A stretch of DNA of 64,000 bases, taken from the NCBI RefSeq assembly GCF_036759925.1, contig NZ_JAPKIB010000003.1:62001-126000 (forward strand), given 5' to 3'. Position numbers and translations under genes: made by a program. This document shows positions 31,522 to 40,136 of the stretch, piece by piece. Below the pieces are notes generated by a model. The model was not told where the DNA came from, did not search any database, and saw only the letters and a list, made by a program, of their open reading frames with translations. This stretch comes from Kluyvera sp036759925. Lineage in GTDB: Bacteria > Pseudomonadota > Gammaproteobacteria > Enterobacterales > Enterobacteriaceae. Positions within the stretch are counted from its first letter, which is position 1, and the number at the start of each line of letters is the position of its first letter.

Positions 31522-32570
31522 AAAGCGTCACGACGACGCCACAGCAGTAAAATAAAGAAAGGACAGCCAATCAACGAAATGATGATCCCTGCCGGAATTT
31601 GTAGCGGTGCAAAGGCCAGCCGCCCGAGGGTGTCGGTGAGCAACACCAGCAGCGCGCCAATCAAGGCGCTACCTGTAAGCAACGCTACCTGACCGCCCCG
31701 CAGCATAAAGCGCGCCATATGCGGCGCCATCAGACCGACAAAACCGAGGCTGCCCACGCAGGAGACGCTCGCCGCCGTCAGCAGCACCGGGGCGAAAAAG
31801 CGCAGCAGCGTCAGGCGTGATAACCGCACCCCGAGCCCGTTCGCCACCTGGTTGCCCATCAAGGCGACGTCTGCCGCCCTCGCCGTCAAATAGAGAATCA
31901 GCACCGCCGGCAGCGCCCATACCACCGCGACCGCCAGCAGTGACCAGGTGGCGGCGTGCAGGCTGCCCGCAAGCCAGGTCATTGCCGTCTGTACATCGCG
32001 GATATCGGCAGTGGTGATAAACAGCCCCATCGCCGCCGACAGCGCCCACGACACGCCGATACCAATCAAAATAAAGCGCGGTCGCGAGAGGTCACGGGCC
32101 AGTACAATGACCAGCAGCGCCACCAGCACGCCGCCGAGCATGCCGACCAGCGGTCGCCAGGCGAGACTGACGGCGGGGAATGCCAGGATTAAGGTCAACA
32201 CCACCACGCTGGTTCCCTCTTTCACGCCAATTAATCCAGGGTCGGCCAGGCCATTGCGGGTAATCGACTGCATTGCCGCACCGGCAAGGCCGAGCATGCC
32301 GCCACAGAACAGCGCCATCAGCAGTCGGGGTAAGCGGATGTCGCGCACAATGTACACCTGCTGCGCACTTAACGCCTCTGGCATAAACAGCGCCCGCCCG
32401 ATAGCGCCAGTGGGAATGGGCAGCGAACCTCGCGTGATGCCGAAAACCACTAATAGCAAAATCACGGTCATCAGCGCGGCGGCGATTTTCAGCAACCGGG
32501 GACGCAGCAGAATACGCAATGGGCCGATTGCGACGGCGCGAAAACCCGCGCGGGTGACTGCTCGCATCAT
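31518..32570 (-). CDS. FecCD-family iron-siderophore ABC permease (second subunit)
   Basis: 350 residues with about 9-10 membrane helices. BtuC/FhuB-type motifs are MALFCGGMLGLAGAAMQSITRNGLADPGLIGV (the cytoplasmic coupling and gating region), LVGMLGGVLVALLVIVLA and SCVGSLGFVGLMAPHMARFML near the EAA-like coupling helix. It pairs with the next permease to form the inner-membrane channel for a ferric siderophore. A basic N-terminal tail (RAVTRAGFRAV) precedes the first helix. It overlaps both neighbours by 4 bp. Confidence 0.93.
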   Translation of the reverse strand: MMRAVTRAGFRAVAIGPLRILLRPRLLKIAAALMTVILLLVVFGITRGSLPIPTGAIGRALFMPEALSAQQVYIVRDIRLPRLLMALFCGGMLGLAGAAMQSITRNGLADPGLIGVKEGTSVVVLTLILAFPAVSLAWRPLVGMLGGVLVALLVIVLARDLSRPRFILIGIGVSWALSAAMGLFITTADIRDVQTAMTWLAGSLHAATWSLLAVAVVWALPAVLILYLTARAADVALMGNQVANGLGVRLSRLTLLRFFAPVLLTAASVSCVGSLGFVGLMAPHMARFMLRGGQVALLTGSALIGALLVLLTDTLGRLAFAPLQIPAGIIISLIGCPFFILLLWRRRDAL

Positions 32571-33583
32571 TTAAAGAACCTCACCGCAATCGCGATAAAC
32601 ACCGGCGCACCGACCATCGCGGTCATCACCCCGGTCGCCAGCTCCTGCGGCGCCAGCAGCCAGCGGGCGAGAATATCCGCCAGCAGCAGTAGTAACGCCC
32701 CAGTGGGTAGCGCCAGCAGCAGCCCGGTGCGGATATCCTGCCCGGCCCAGCGGCGAATAACGTGTGGCACCACCAGCCCGATAAAGCCAATCGGCCCGGC
32801 TACCGAGACCGCCGCACCGCACAGTAGCGCGATGGCAATCACCCCCAGTACACGGGTGCGCACCACCGATACGCCTAGCCCGCTGGCCACCCGGTCGCCG
32901 AGGGCCAGGATATTGAGGCGCGGCGCGATTAACGCCGCCATCAACACGCCGAGCAACGCAGGCACGCTGGCAATCTGTAGCGTGCCGAGACTAATGCCGG
33001 AGAGATCCCCTGCAAGCCAGGTCCGCATCGCTTGTAACGTCTGTTCATCAAGGATCAGAATCGATGCGGTGACAGCCGATGCAAACGCCGACAGCGCCAC
33101 CCCGCAGAGCGTAATTTTCATCGCCGTCGCGCCGACACGCCCGGCGGAAGCGAGTAGCATCACCAGCCCGAACAGCGCCGCCGCCCCTAACGCCGCCGCC
33201 AGCGGGCGACTCACGCCATAGGAGATCCCCGCCGCAGAGCAGACCACTACCGCCAGCGTTGCTCCGGCGTTGAGGCCGAGAATATGCGGTTCACCCAGCG
33301 GGTTGCGAATCACCGTTTGCAGCAGCAGCCCCGCCGCCCCCAGCGCCGCGCCGGTCAGCAGTGCCGCCAGCAGCCGCGTCAGACGCAGGTTAATGATGAT
33401 GCGGTGGTCAAAATTTCGCGGGTCGTAGTGCAGCAGCGCGTCAATCACCATGCCGGGAGCAATGGCACGCGCGCCAAGCCCGAGATGAATCACCGCGCCG
33501 AGGCATAGCAGACTGCTAACCAGCAGCAGTGCCCACAGCGGACGAACCGTTTTTGGCCGTTGAATCAGGCTCTGCGTCGCCAT
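32567..33583 (-). CDS. FecCD-family iron-siderophore ABC permease (first subunit)
   Basis: 338 residues with about 9-10 membrane helices. Family motifs are LLTGAALGAAGLLLQTVIRNPLGEPHILGLNAGA and SVAGPIGFIGLVVPHVIRRW. The start ATG shares one base with the ATPase stop (TGATG). It forms the membrane heterodimer with the 31518-32570 subunit. Confidence 0.93.
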   Translation of the reverse strand: MATQSLIQRPKTVRPLWALLLVSSLLCLGAVIHLGLGARAIAPGMVIDALLHYDPRNFDHRIIINLRLTRLLAALLTGAALGAAGLLLQTVIRNPLGEPHILGLNAGATLAVVVCSAAGISYGVSRPLAAALGAAALFGLVMLLASAGRVGATAMKITLCGVALSAFASAVTASILILDEQTLQAMRTWLAGDLSGISLGTLQIASVPALLGVLMAALIAPRLNILALGDRVASGLGVSVVRTRVLGVIAIALLCGAAVSVAGPIGFIGLVVPHVIRRWAGQDIRTGLLLALPTGALLLLLADILARWLLAPQELATGVMTAMVGAPVFIAIAVRFFK

Positions 33584-34407
33584 CAGGCAGACTCCGGGTG
33601 GGCGCAGAACGGCATAAACAGCGGTTTGCCGGTTTGCGGGTTAGGCAACATATGCACGTCGACGTCGAAAACCTGTTTGATGATTTCCGCCGTGCAGGGC
33701 GCGCTGTCATCCACAATGCTGGCAATCTTCCCCTGCTTCATAAAAATCAGCGTGTCGGCGTAATTCACCGCAAAGTTGAGGTCATGCAGCACGGTCACCA
33801 CAGTGCGCCCGTGTTCGCGGGTAAGCTGCTGGAGCAGTTCGAGGATCTCCACCTGATAGCGTAAATCAAGCCAGGTGGTCGGTTCATCCAGCAGAATGGT
33901 GGCGGTTTGCTGCGCCAGCGCCATGGCAATCCAGCAGCGCTGACGCTGGCCGCCAGAGAGGCTGTCGACCGGCAGATGAGCAAACTCCAGAGTGCCGGTC
34001 AGACGCAGCGCCGTCTCGACCGCCTGTTCATCGTCCGCCGACCATTGGCGGATCAGCCCCTGCCACGGGTAGCGTCCGCGTGAGACCAGTTCAAAGACGG
34101 TGAGCCCTTCCGGGGTCAACGGCGACTGCGGCAGCAGGCCGAGCTGCCGCGCGACCTGTTTCGTTGGCTGTTGGTGAATATCGAGACCGTCCAGACGCAC
34201 GCAGCCGCCCAGCGGTTTGAGCATCCGCGCCATGGTGTTGAGTAAGGTGGATTTACCGGAACCGTTGGCGCCCGCCAGCACCGTCATCTTGCCGACGGGG
34301 AGGGTCAGGCTGATGTTATCAACGATGCGCTGGTTGCCGTAACCGGCGCAAAGGGACTCCAGCACTATCCCGCGTTCCTGAGGGGCGTTTTGTTGCCGCT
34401 GTGGCAT
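33583..34407 (-). CDS. Siderophore ABC importer ATP-binding protein (FepC/FhuC-like)
   Basis: 274-residue ABC ATPase with Walker A GANGSGKST (about 43-51), Q-loop LLPQSPLTPEGLT, signature LSGGQRQR, Walker B ILLDEPT and switch His in LHDLNFAVNY. It is first in the operon and drives import of a ferric siderophore across the inner membrane. An N-terminal extension (MPQRQQNAPQERGIVL) precedes the fold. The gene is divergent from the TonB-dependent receptor at 34833; a Fur-like site lies 45-63 bp upstream of its start. Confidence 0.95.
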   Translation of the reverse strand: MPQRQQNAPQERGIVLESLCAGYGNQRIVDNISLTLPVGKMTVLAGANGSGKSTLLNTMARMLKPLGGCVRLDGLDIHQQPTKQVARQLGLLPQSPLTPEGLTVFELVSRGRYPWQGLIRQWSADDEQAVETALRLTGTLEFAHLPVDSLSGGQRQRCWIAMALAQQTATILLDEPTTWLDLRYQVEILELLQQLTREHGRTVVTVLHDLNFAVNYADTLIFMKQGKIASIVDDSAPCTAEIIKQVFDVDVHMLPNPQTGKPLFMPFCAHPESA

Positions 34408-34451
34408 GTTTCTTTCTCTCCGGCCGCAACGACGTGGTATCGTTCTGCACT

Positions 34452-34470
34452 TTAAATAAATCTCATTCTC
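34452..34470 (-). promoter_or_regulatory. Fur-like box before the ABC operon
   Basis: Minus-strand GAGAATGAGATTTATTTAA matches the Fur consensus GATAATGATAATCATTATC at 12 of 19 positions by my count. A second weaker candidate (AATGATTCTCAATTAC, about 34704-34719) lies on the receptor side. Iron control fits the genes. Confidence 0.5.
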
Positions 34471-34489
34471 TTTTGATCATGCAATGTCG

Positions 34490-34517
34490 TAATGTAGTAG
34501 TCAATAGCACTACATTA
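34490..34517. promoter_or_regulatory. 9-bp inverted repeat in the siderophore divergent region
   Basis: TAATGTAGT and ACTACATTA separated by 10 bases, perfect. It lies 83 bp upstream of the ABC operon and over 300 bp upstream of the receptor. It suits a dimeric regulator such as the RpiR protein of the same operon. The rest of the 410-bp gap is AT-rich with no gene. Confidence 0.5.
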
Positions 34518-34792
34518 TCACTTCATTTCATAAGGGATAGGCCGTGCAGCGCAATTTACACCGCTAACAAAAAACAATAAAAACATTTATATTCAACACA
34601 TTATGAATACAACCTCTCTTTCCCGCCTTCACACTTTGGCTCATTTTGAGTCCCCGATAAATTTATTGCTGATTGGATTTACTACTACATTTTTGCATGT
34701 TTGAATGATTCTCAATTACATATCCTGAACATCCCGGCTTGGTGTGAATGGGTAATTTTGGCTTTTCAGGGCAATGATTTTTATCAATTTTG

Positions 34793-34817
34793 ACTGCCAT
34801 CCTTCGGCAGTTTTTTT
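34793..34817 (+). terminator. Terminator-like hairpin directly before the receptor start
   Basis: ACTGCC/GGCAGT stem, 7-base loop, then seven T, ending one base before the first in-frame ATG (34818) and 16 bases before the preferred start. Since no gene reads in from the left on this strand, it sits in the receptor's own leader and may act as an attenuator. Confidence 0.6.
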
Positions 34818-34832
34818 ATGGGAAACAGAGAG

Positions 34833-37001
34833 ATGACACAGTTATTCCCGACGTTCACGGGAAAATCCGGACGCGCACTTTTTTCACTGGTTTTTCTGGG
34901 GGCGGTCGGTTCTCCTTCGCTGATGGCGGCAGAAAATACCCCGAGCGGCGATAGCGCGAAAAAAGAAGAAGCGATGACGGTGATAGGCACCGCGCAGGCT
35001 GACCAGACGGTTACCGAAGGGTACCAGCCCATCAGCAGCGCCACCGCAACCCTCACCTCGATGCCGCTGCTCGATATTCCGCAGGTGGTCAACACGGTGA
35101 GTGACAAAGTGCTGGAGGACCAGCACGCCACTTCGCTTGACGAGGCGCTGTATAACGTCGCCAACGTGGTGCAAACCAACACCCTGGGTGGCACCCAGGA
35201 CGCCTTTACCCGCCGTGGCTTTGGTGCTAACCGCGATGGTTCGATCATGACCAACGGCCTGCGCACCGTACTGCCACGCAGCTTTAACGCCGCCACTTCT
35301 CGCGTGGAAGTATTGAAAGGCCCAGCCTCTACTTTGTACGGGATCCTGGACCCAGGTGGCCTGATTAACGTCGTTACCAAGCGCCCGGAACGCACCTTCT
35401 CCGGCGATATTTCCGCCACCTCCAGCAGCTTTGGCGGCGGCACCGGGCAAATCGATGTGACCGGTCCGATTGAAGGCACCCGTCTGGCGTATCGCCTGAT
35501 TGGTGAATACCAGAATGAAGATTACTGGCGCAGCTTCGGCAAAGAGCGCAGCAGCTTTATTGCCCCTTCCCTGACGTGGTTTGGCGACGATGCGACGGTA
35601 AACCTCTCCTGGTCACACCGTAACTACAACACGCCGTTCGACCGTGGCACCATTTTCGACCTCGATACCGGGCATGCGGTGAAGGTGCCGAGCAAAGAGC
35701 GTTTTGATGAGCCATTCAACATTACCGACGGTAATTCCGATCTGGCGCAGCTCAATGCGGAATACCGTCTGAACAGTCAGTGGACCGCCCGCTTCGATTA
35801 CAGCTTTAGCCAGGACATGTACAGCGATAACCAGGCGCGCGTGATGGCTTACGATGCGAAGACCGGCAACCTGACCCGACGCGTCGATGCGACCCAGGGC
35901 TCTACCCAGCGTATGCACTCTACGCGGGCAGATTTGCAGGGTAATGTGGTAATTGGCGGCTTCTATAACGAGCTGCTTACCGGTATTGCTTACGAGAATT
36001 ATGACCTGCTGCGTACCGATATGATTCGCTGCAAGAACGTCAAAAATGGCTTTAACATTTATGACCCGGTTTACGGCTCGCTGAGTAAATGTACCAGCGT
36101 CTCCGCAGCCGACAGCGATCAGCGTATTCAGCAGGAGACCTACGCCACCTACGTGCAGGACGCGCTGTATCTGACCGATAAATGGATTGTGGTGGCAGGC
36201 GCGCGCTACCAGTATTACACCCAGTACGCGGGTAAAGGCCGTCCGTTTAAAGAGAACACCGACAGCCAGGATGAAAAGCTGACGCCGAAGCTGGGTATGG
36301 TCTACAAGCTGACGCCAAACGTCTCGCTGTTCGGCAACGTGGCGCAGTCGTTTATGCCACAGTCCTCGATTGCCAGCTATATCGGCGATCTGCCGCCGGA
36401 AGAGTCCACGGCCTACGAGATGGGCGCGAAGTTTGACCTGTTCAACGGCGTGACCTCGAACATCACCTTCTTTGATATTCATAAGCGCAACGTGCTGTAT
36501 ACCGAGACCATCGGCGACGAAACCTACGCTAAAACGGCGGGTAAAGTGCGTTCACGCGGGATTGAAGTGGATGTCGCAGGTTCACTCACCGACAACCTGA
36601 ACGTGATTGCCAGCTACGGCTACACCGATGCGGTGGTGACCGACGATCCTGACTACAAAGGCAAACCGCTGCCGAACGTACCGCGCCATACCGGTTCACT
36701 GTTCCTGACCTATGACATCAACAACGTCTACGACAGCAACACCCTGACCCTCGGCGGCGGCGGCCACGCCCTGAGCCGTCGTTCAGGCACCAACGGCGCG
36801 GATTATTACCTGCCGGGCTACGCGGTGGCCGATGTCTTTGCGGCTTATAAAATGAAGCTGCAGTATCCGGTCACGCTGCAGCTGAACGTCAAAAACCTGT
36901 TCGATAAGACCTACTACACCTCGTCTATCGCCAGCAACAACCTGGGTAACCAGATTGGCGATCCGCGCGAAGTACAGTTCACGGTGAAAATGTCCTTCTA
37001 A
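34833..37001 (+). CDS. TonB-dependent ferric-siderophore outer-membrane receptor
   Basis: 722 residues in the FhuA/FhuE/FoxA class. A signal peptide (about 1-32, ending SLMAAEN) precedes a TonB-box-like EEAMTVIG, then the plug domain with LDEALYNVANVVQTNTLGG, TRRGFGANRDGSIMTNGLR and VEVLKGPASTLYGILDPGGLINVVTKRP. A 22-strand barrel follows, ending in the BAM signal Phe (VQFTVKMSF). An extracellular loop near residue 400 carries a cysteine pair (MIRCKN ... LSKCTS). It takes up a ferric siderophore, probably hydroxamate- or catecholate-type, for the divergent ABC importer. The ATG at 34833 follows ACAGAGAG; the ATG at 34818 abuts a hairpin. Regulation by Fur is likely. Confidence 0.92.
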   Translation: MTQLFPTFTGKSGRALFSLVFLGAVGSPSLMAAENTPSGDSAKKEEAMTVIGTAQADQTVTEGYQPISSATATLTSMPLLDIPQVVNTVSDKVLEDQHATSLDEALYNVANVVQTNTLGGTQDAFTRRGFGANRDGSIMTNGLRTVLPRSFNAATSRVEVLKGPASTLYGILDPGGLINVVTKRPERTFSGDISATSSSFGGGTGQIDVTGPIEGTRLAYRLIGEYQNEDYWRSFGKERSSFIAPSLTWFGDDATVNLSWSHRNYNTPFDRGTIFDLDTGHAVKVPSKERFDEPFNITDGNSDLAQLNAEYRLNSQWTARFDYSFSQDMYSDNQARVMAYDAKTGNLTRRVDATQGSTQRMHSTRADLQGNVVIGGFYNELLTGIAYENYDLLRTDMIRCKNVKNGFNIYDPVYGSLSKCTSVSAADSDQRIQQETYATYVQDALYLTDKWIVVAGARYQYYTQYAGKGRPFKENTDSQDEKLTPKLGMVYKLTPNVSLFGNVAQSFMPQSSIASYIGDLPPEESTAYEMGAKFDLFNGVTSNITFFDIHKRNVLYTETIGDETYAKTAGKVRSRGIEVDVAGSLTDNLNVIASYGYTDAVVTDDPDYKGKPLPNVPRHTGSLFLTYDINNVYDSNTLTLGGGGHALSRRSGTNGADYYLPGYAVADVFAAYKMKLQYPVTLQLNVKNLFDKTYYTSSIASNNLGNQIGDPREVQFTVKMSF

Positions 37002-37008
37002 CCGCCAG

Positions 37009-37036
37009 CGGCCCCACTCTCGGGGCCGCCTTTACA
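37009..37036 (+). terminator. Hairpin after the receptor gene
   Basis: GCGGCCCC/GGGGCCGC stem with a 6-base loop, then CTTTA; 8 bp past the stop codon. The T-tract is short. Confidence 0.6.
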
Positions 37037-37134
37037 TACTCTTTCAAACCCTTAGCACTTCCCTACAGTTCCCTTCCGCATAATAGTCGCTTTAACTTTT
37101 AAGCAACATATTGCGACTTTGAGGGATTAGAGTA

Positions 37135-38094
37135 ATGAAACAAACTCTGCAACTTTCGCGCTGGCTACTGGGATTACTTCTCGTTGCCAGCGTGGCGCTG
37201 CCCGCCAGCGCCAACAGCTGGCCGTTACCGCCGCCCGGCAGCCGTCTGGTCGGCGAAAACCGTTTCCACGTCGTCGAGAACAACGGCGGTTCACTGGAAT
37301 CTATCGCCAAAAAATACAACGTTGGTTTCCTCGCCCTGCTTCAGGCCAACCCCGGGGTCGATCCTTACGTGCCCCGTGCCGGTAGCGTACTGACCATTCC
37401 GCTGCAAACGCTGCTGCCGGACGTTCCGCGCGAAGGTATTGTGCTGAATCTGGCTGAGCTGCGTCTGTACTACTATCCGCCGGGTAAAAATACGGTCACC
37501 GTCTACCCTATCGGCATAGGCCAGCTAGGCGGCACGACGGTGACGCCAACGATGGTGACTACCGTCTCCGATAAACGCGCCAACCCGACCTGGACACCAA
37601 CAGCGAATATCCGCGCCCGCTACAAAGCCCAGGGGATCGATCTGCCTGCGGTAATGCCTGCGGGGCCGGACAACCCAATGGGCCACCACGCCATTCGCCT
37701 GGCGGCCTACGGCGGCGTGTATCTGCTCCACGGCACCAACGCCGATTTTGGTATCGGTATGCGCGTCAGCTCCGGCTGTATTCGTCTACGCGATGGCGAC
37801 ATCAAAGCGCTGTTTGACCAGGTGACGCCGGGAACCAAAGTGACCATCATCAACACGCCAATCAAGACATCGGTCGAGCCAAACGGTGTTCGTCTGGTGG
37901 AGGTTCACCAGCCGCTGTCCGAACATATTGATGACGATCCGCAGACGCTGCCTATCGTGCTGAACGCCAGCATGCAGGCGTTCAGCCAGAATGCGAATAC
38001 CGACGCAGCCGTGATGAACAAAGTGATGGACGTACGCTCCGGGATGCCGGTTGATGTCACCCGTCACCACGACGTCGCGCAGCAAAATATGTAG
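37135..38094 (+). CDS. ldtC: L,D-transpeptidase LdtC (YcfS)
   Basis: 319-residue periplasmic enzyme that links Braun lipoprotein to meso-diaminopimelate of peptidoglycan. The signal peptide runs to SANS; a LysM domain (about 44-87) has FHVVENNGGSLESIAKKYNVGFLALLQANPG; the YkuD domain (about 100-235) carries the catalytic HGTNADFGIGMRVSSGCIRL with Cys in SGC. It aligns nearly end to end with E. coli LdtC, including ENKFHVVEN-like and LIDDDPQ-like segments. It opens a block in E. coli order (ldtC, bhsA, comR, ycfJ, ndh and so on), the end next to mfd in E. coli. Here the upstream neighbour is a siderophore receptor instead. Confidence 0.95.
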   Translation: MKQTLQLSRWLLGLLLVASVALPASANSWPLPPPGSRLVGENRFHVVENNGGSLESIAKKYNVGFLALLQANPGVDPYVPRAGSVLTIPLQTLLPDVPREGIVLNLAELRLYYYPPGKNTVTVYPIGIGQLGGTTVTPTMVTTVSDKRANPTWTPTANIRARYKAQGIDLPAVMPAGPDNPMGHHAIRLAAYGGVYLLHGTNADFGIGMRVSSGCIRLRDGDIKALFDQVTPGTKVTIINTPIKTSVEPNGVRLVEVHQPLSEHIDDDPQTLPIVLNASMQAFSQNANTDAAVMNKVMDVRSGMPVDVTRHHDVAQQNM

Positions 38095-38108
38095 CACAAC
38101 CCATAAAG

Positions 38109-38146
38109 AAAAAGGCCCTGAGCGGGATGCGCTCAGGGCCTTTTTT
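38109..38146. terminator. Bidirectional terminator between ldtC and bhsA
   Basis: Long stem GGCCCTGAGCG/CGCTCAGGGCC flanked by an A-run on the left and six T on the right, between convergent genes. Confidence 0.9.
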
Positions 38147-38182
38147 ATAGCAGTGACATAAGCATTATGAGGGTTTTAATGC

Positions 38183-38440
38183 TTATTTATAGATAACTGC
38201 GGTGCCGTGCAGGTTGTTTGGACCGCTGACAGAAGTGATACGGAACGATTTCGCGCCCATGTCTTCTGCTTTCTGAGCCAGTTCTTGTTCCAGAGACGCC
38301 AGGTTAGGGCCTGCGGAAGCAGAGATGCTGCCGACTTTATGCTGGTCTGCCGGAGTAGACTGCACTTCAACGGCAGCAAAGCTTGCGAATGATAGGGAGC
38401 TCAGTATGGCTGCGATGGCCAGAGTTTTTACGGTTTTCAT
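38183..38440 (-). CDS. bhsA: Biofilm/stress protein BhsA (YcfR, DUF1471)
   Basis: 85 residues with signal peptide MKTVKTLAIAAILSSLSFASFA, then a DUF1471/YhcN domain (VEVQSTPADQHKVGSISASA ... FRITSVSGPNNLHGTAVIYK) matching E. coli BhsA. It is an outer-membrane or periplasmic stress protein; in E. coli it lowers copper permeability and biofilm formation and is repressed by ComR. The ATG at 38440 gives the family's exact N-terminus; an upstream in-frame ATG would add 31 non-homologous residues. It is divergent from comR. Confidence 0.95.
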   Translation of the reverse strand: MKTVKTLAIAAILSSLSFASFAAVEVQSTPADQHKVGSISASAGPNLASLEQELAQKAEDMGAKSFRITSVSGPNNLHGTAVIYK

Positions 38441-38540
38441 GATTTTTACCTTTGCAGATGATTTTTGTAGGTCAGACGTTATTAACTTAACGATCGATAA
38501 ATTAATCATAATGAGATCCAGGTCACACGTCAACGTATTT

Positions 38541-38557
38541 TTATAACGATCGTTTAT
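38541..38557. promoter_or_regulatory. Palindrome AACGATCGTT upstream of bhsA
   Basis: A perfect 10-bp dyad within ATAACGATCGTTTAT, with a related half copy (TTAACGATCGATAA) near 38487-38500. TetR-type ComR represses bhsA in E. coli, so these are candidate ComR or stress-regulator sites. Confidence 0.5.
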
Positions 38558-38642
38558 TTAATAAAGATTCATATATTTTTCATATGAATATGTTCTTTTT
38601 ATTTTTCCTCACGAAGCGCTAGCCCCTTCCGGGGATTATTTT

Positions 38643-38661
38643 TATAATGAACGTTCACTAA
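38643..38661. promoter_or_regulatory. Palindrome TGAACGTTCA upstream of comR
   Basis: A perfect 10-bp dyad extended to AATGAACGTTCACT, overlapping the likely -10 (TATAAT at 38643-38648) and 29 bp before the comR start. It is typical of TetR autoregulation. Confidence 0.55.
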
Positions 38662-38685
38662 ACACCGACTAAGGTAGGCGGCACG

Positions 38686-39324
38686 ATGACAACTGACACG
38701 CAAAGTTGCGCGAAAAAAGGCCGCGGTCGACCTAAAGTATTCGACCGGGAAGCGGCGCTTGATAAAGCGATGACGCTATTCTGGCAGTATGGCTATGAAG
38801 CAACATCCCTCTCCGACCTCGTCGAAGCCACGGGTGCAAAAGCGCCGACGCTATATGCCGAGTTTGTGAATAAAGAGGGGCTGTTTCGCGCCGTTCTCGA
38901 TCACTACATCACGCACTTTGCCTCAAAAAATGAAGCCTGCTTGTTCTGTGATGAGCAGCCGGTGGTGGAAGCGCTACGCAACTACTTCACCGCGGTAGCT
39001 ACCTGCTTTACCAGCAAGGACACACCGGCGGGCTGCTTTATGATCAATACTTCGGCGGCGCTGGCAGCGTCATCGAAAGAGATTGCGAAGACCATTAAGT
39101 CTCGGCATGCGGTACAGGAGCAGACGCTGAACCAGTTTCTTCAGCTGCGTCAATCGCGAGGGGAAATTCCGGCGGGGAAAAATGTTACCGAGCTGGCGCT
39201 GTTCTTGAGCTGTATTCTGCAAGGTATGTCCATTAGCGCCCGCGAAGGGGCCAGCTTTGATACCCTGATGCAGATAACCGACACCACGCTACGCCTCTGG
39301 CCGCAGATGATTGCCCCATCGTAA
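38686..39324 (+). CDS. comR: TetR-family copper-responsive repressor ComR (YcfQ)
   Basis: 212 residues. The TetR helix-turn-helix (about 15-60) contains RGRPKVFDREAALDKAMTLF and GYEATSLSDLVEATGAKAPTLYAEF, practically that of E. coli ComR. The ligand domain keeps CFTSKDTPAGCFMIN and GMSISAREGAS. In E. coli, copper binding relieves ComR repression of bhsA (comC). Cysteines at SCAKK, ACLFCDE, TCF and GCF are available for copper. The ATG start is 11 bp after a TAAGG ribosome site. It is divergent from bhsA and convergent with ycfJ. Confidence 0.95.
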   Translation: MTTDTQSCAKKGRGRPKVFDREAALDKAMTLFWQYGYEATSLSDLVEATGAKAPTLYAEFVNKEGLFRAVLDHYITHFASKNEACLFCDEQPVVEALRNYFTAVATCFTSKDTPAGCFMINTSAALAASSKEIAKTIKSRHAVQEQTLNQFLQLRQSRGEIPAGKNVTELALFLSCILQGMSISAREGASFDTLMQITDTTLRLWPQMIAPS

Positions 39325-39359
39325 AAAAAACGCCCCGCCATCTGAGTGATGGCGGGGCG
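39323..39359 (-). terminator. Intrinsic terminator of ycfJ
   Basis: An 11-bp stem CGCCCCGCCAT/ATGGCGGGGCG with eight T on the minus strand, overlapping the last bases of comR. Confidence 0.9.
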
Positions 39360-39380
39360 AACAACTGACTACCTGCTATT

Positions 39381-39917
39381 TTAGGCTTTATTCAGTACCA
39401 GCTGGCCGTTGCTATCCAGCGGGATCTGGCTACCAGGCTGTTTATCCATACGGATTTTTCCCTGCTGATCGCCAATTTTGTAGGTCACATCATAGCCGAG
39501 CGTCTTTTCGGATTTGTCATACACCGTTTTACAGCGCTGCTCGTTGGTGGTGTAGGTGTCATTATTCTGCATCGCACCCTGCACCTGGTTACCGGCATAG
39601 CCGCCGCCTAACGCGCCGACCACAGTGGCCACGCTTTTACCGTGCCCGCCACCAAACTGATGGCCAATCACGCCACCTGCCACCGCACCCAGCACGGAAC
39701 CGGCGATACGGTTTTCATCCTGTACCGGACGACGATGCGTCACTGCGACGTTGCGGCACTCCTGCCGCGGATTTTTGACGGTTTCCTTGATAGGCGTAGC
39801 GGAAATGACCTGCGCATACTGCGGGCCACGGTCGAAAACGTTCATACTCGCTACGGCGGCGACCCCAAGCGCGGCGGCAACGCCAATACCTATACCCGCC
39901 AACATTGATTTATTCAC
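39381..39917 (-). CDS. ycfJ: Glycine-zipper 2TM-domain protein YcfJ
   Basis: 178 residues. A membrane segment MLAGIGIGVAAALGVAAVAS is at the N-terminus. The glycine zipper (about 72-110) reads AGSVLGAVAGGVIGHQFGGG, then SVATVVGALGGGYAGNQVQG. The C-terminal half has conserved cysteines (QECRNV, EQRCKTVYD). It is an envelope protein of unknown role; same size and order as E. coli YcfJ, between comR and ndh. A single transcription unit, with its own terminator. Confidence 0.93.
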   Translation of the reverse strand: MNKSMLAGIGIGVAAALGVAAVASMNVFDRGPQYAQVISATPIKETVKNPRQECRNVAVTHRRPVQDENRIAGSVLGAVAGGVIGHQFGGGHGKSVATVVGALGGGYAGNQVQGAMQNNDTYTTNEQRCKTVYDKSEKTLGYDVTYKIGDQQGKIRMDKQPGSQIPLDSNGQLVLNKA

Positions 39918-40048
39918 GGGAGATCCTCCTTTGTTGCTATTGCTAACAATTGTGCAACCGATCGTTAGCAGTGCCTATCAGACAAAAACTCAAAAGCAGG
40001 ATTTTATGTGGGGAGATGGGTGTTTCGGAGGATTCTGAAGATGGAATG

Positions 40049-40124
40049 TCCCGGCGTCGCGACGCTCGGCCGGGCTACTCGTCGCTGCTGTAGCCCGGCC
40101 GAGGCGTTAGCGCCGACGCCGGGA
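40049..40124. repeat. BIME: paired inverted REP elements
   Basis: CCCGGCGTCGCGACGCTCGGCCGGGCTAC is followed, inverted, by GTAGCCCGGCCGAGGCGTTAGCGCCGACGCCGGG; the arms pair over about 30 bases. It lies between ycfJ's promoter side and the ndh 3' end, and may stabilise ndh mRNA. Confidence 0.85.
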
Positions 40125-40136
40125 ACAGCACGATGA

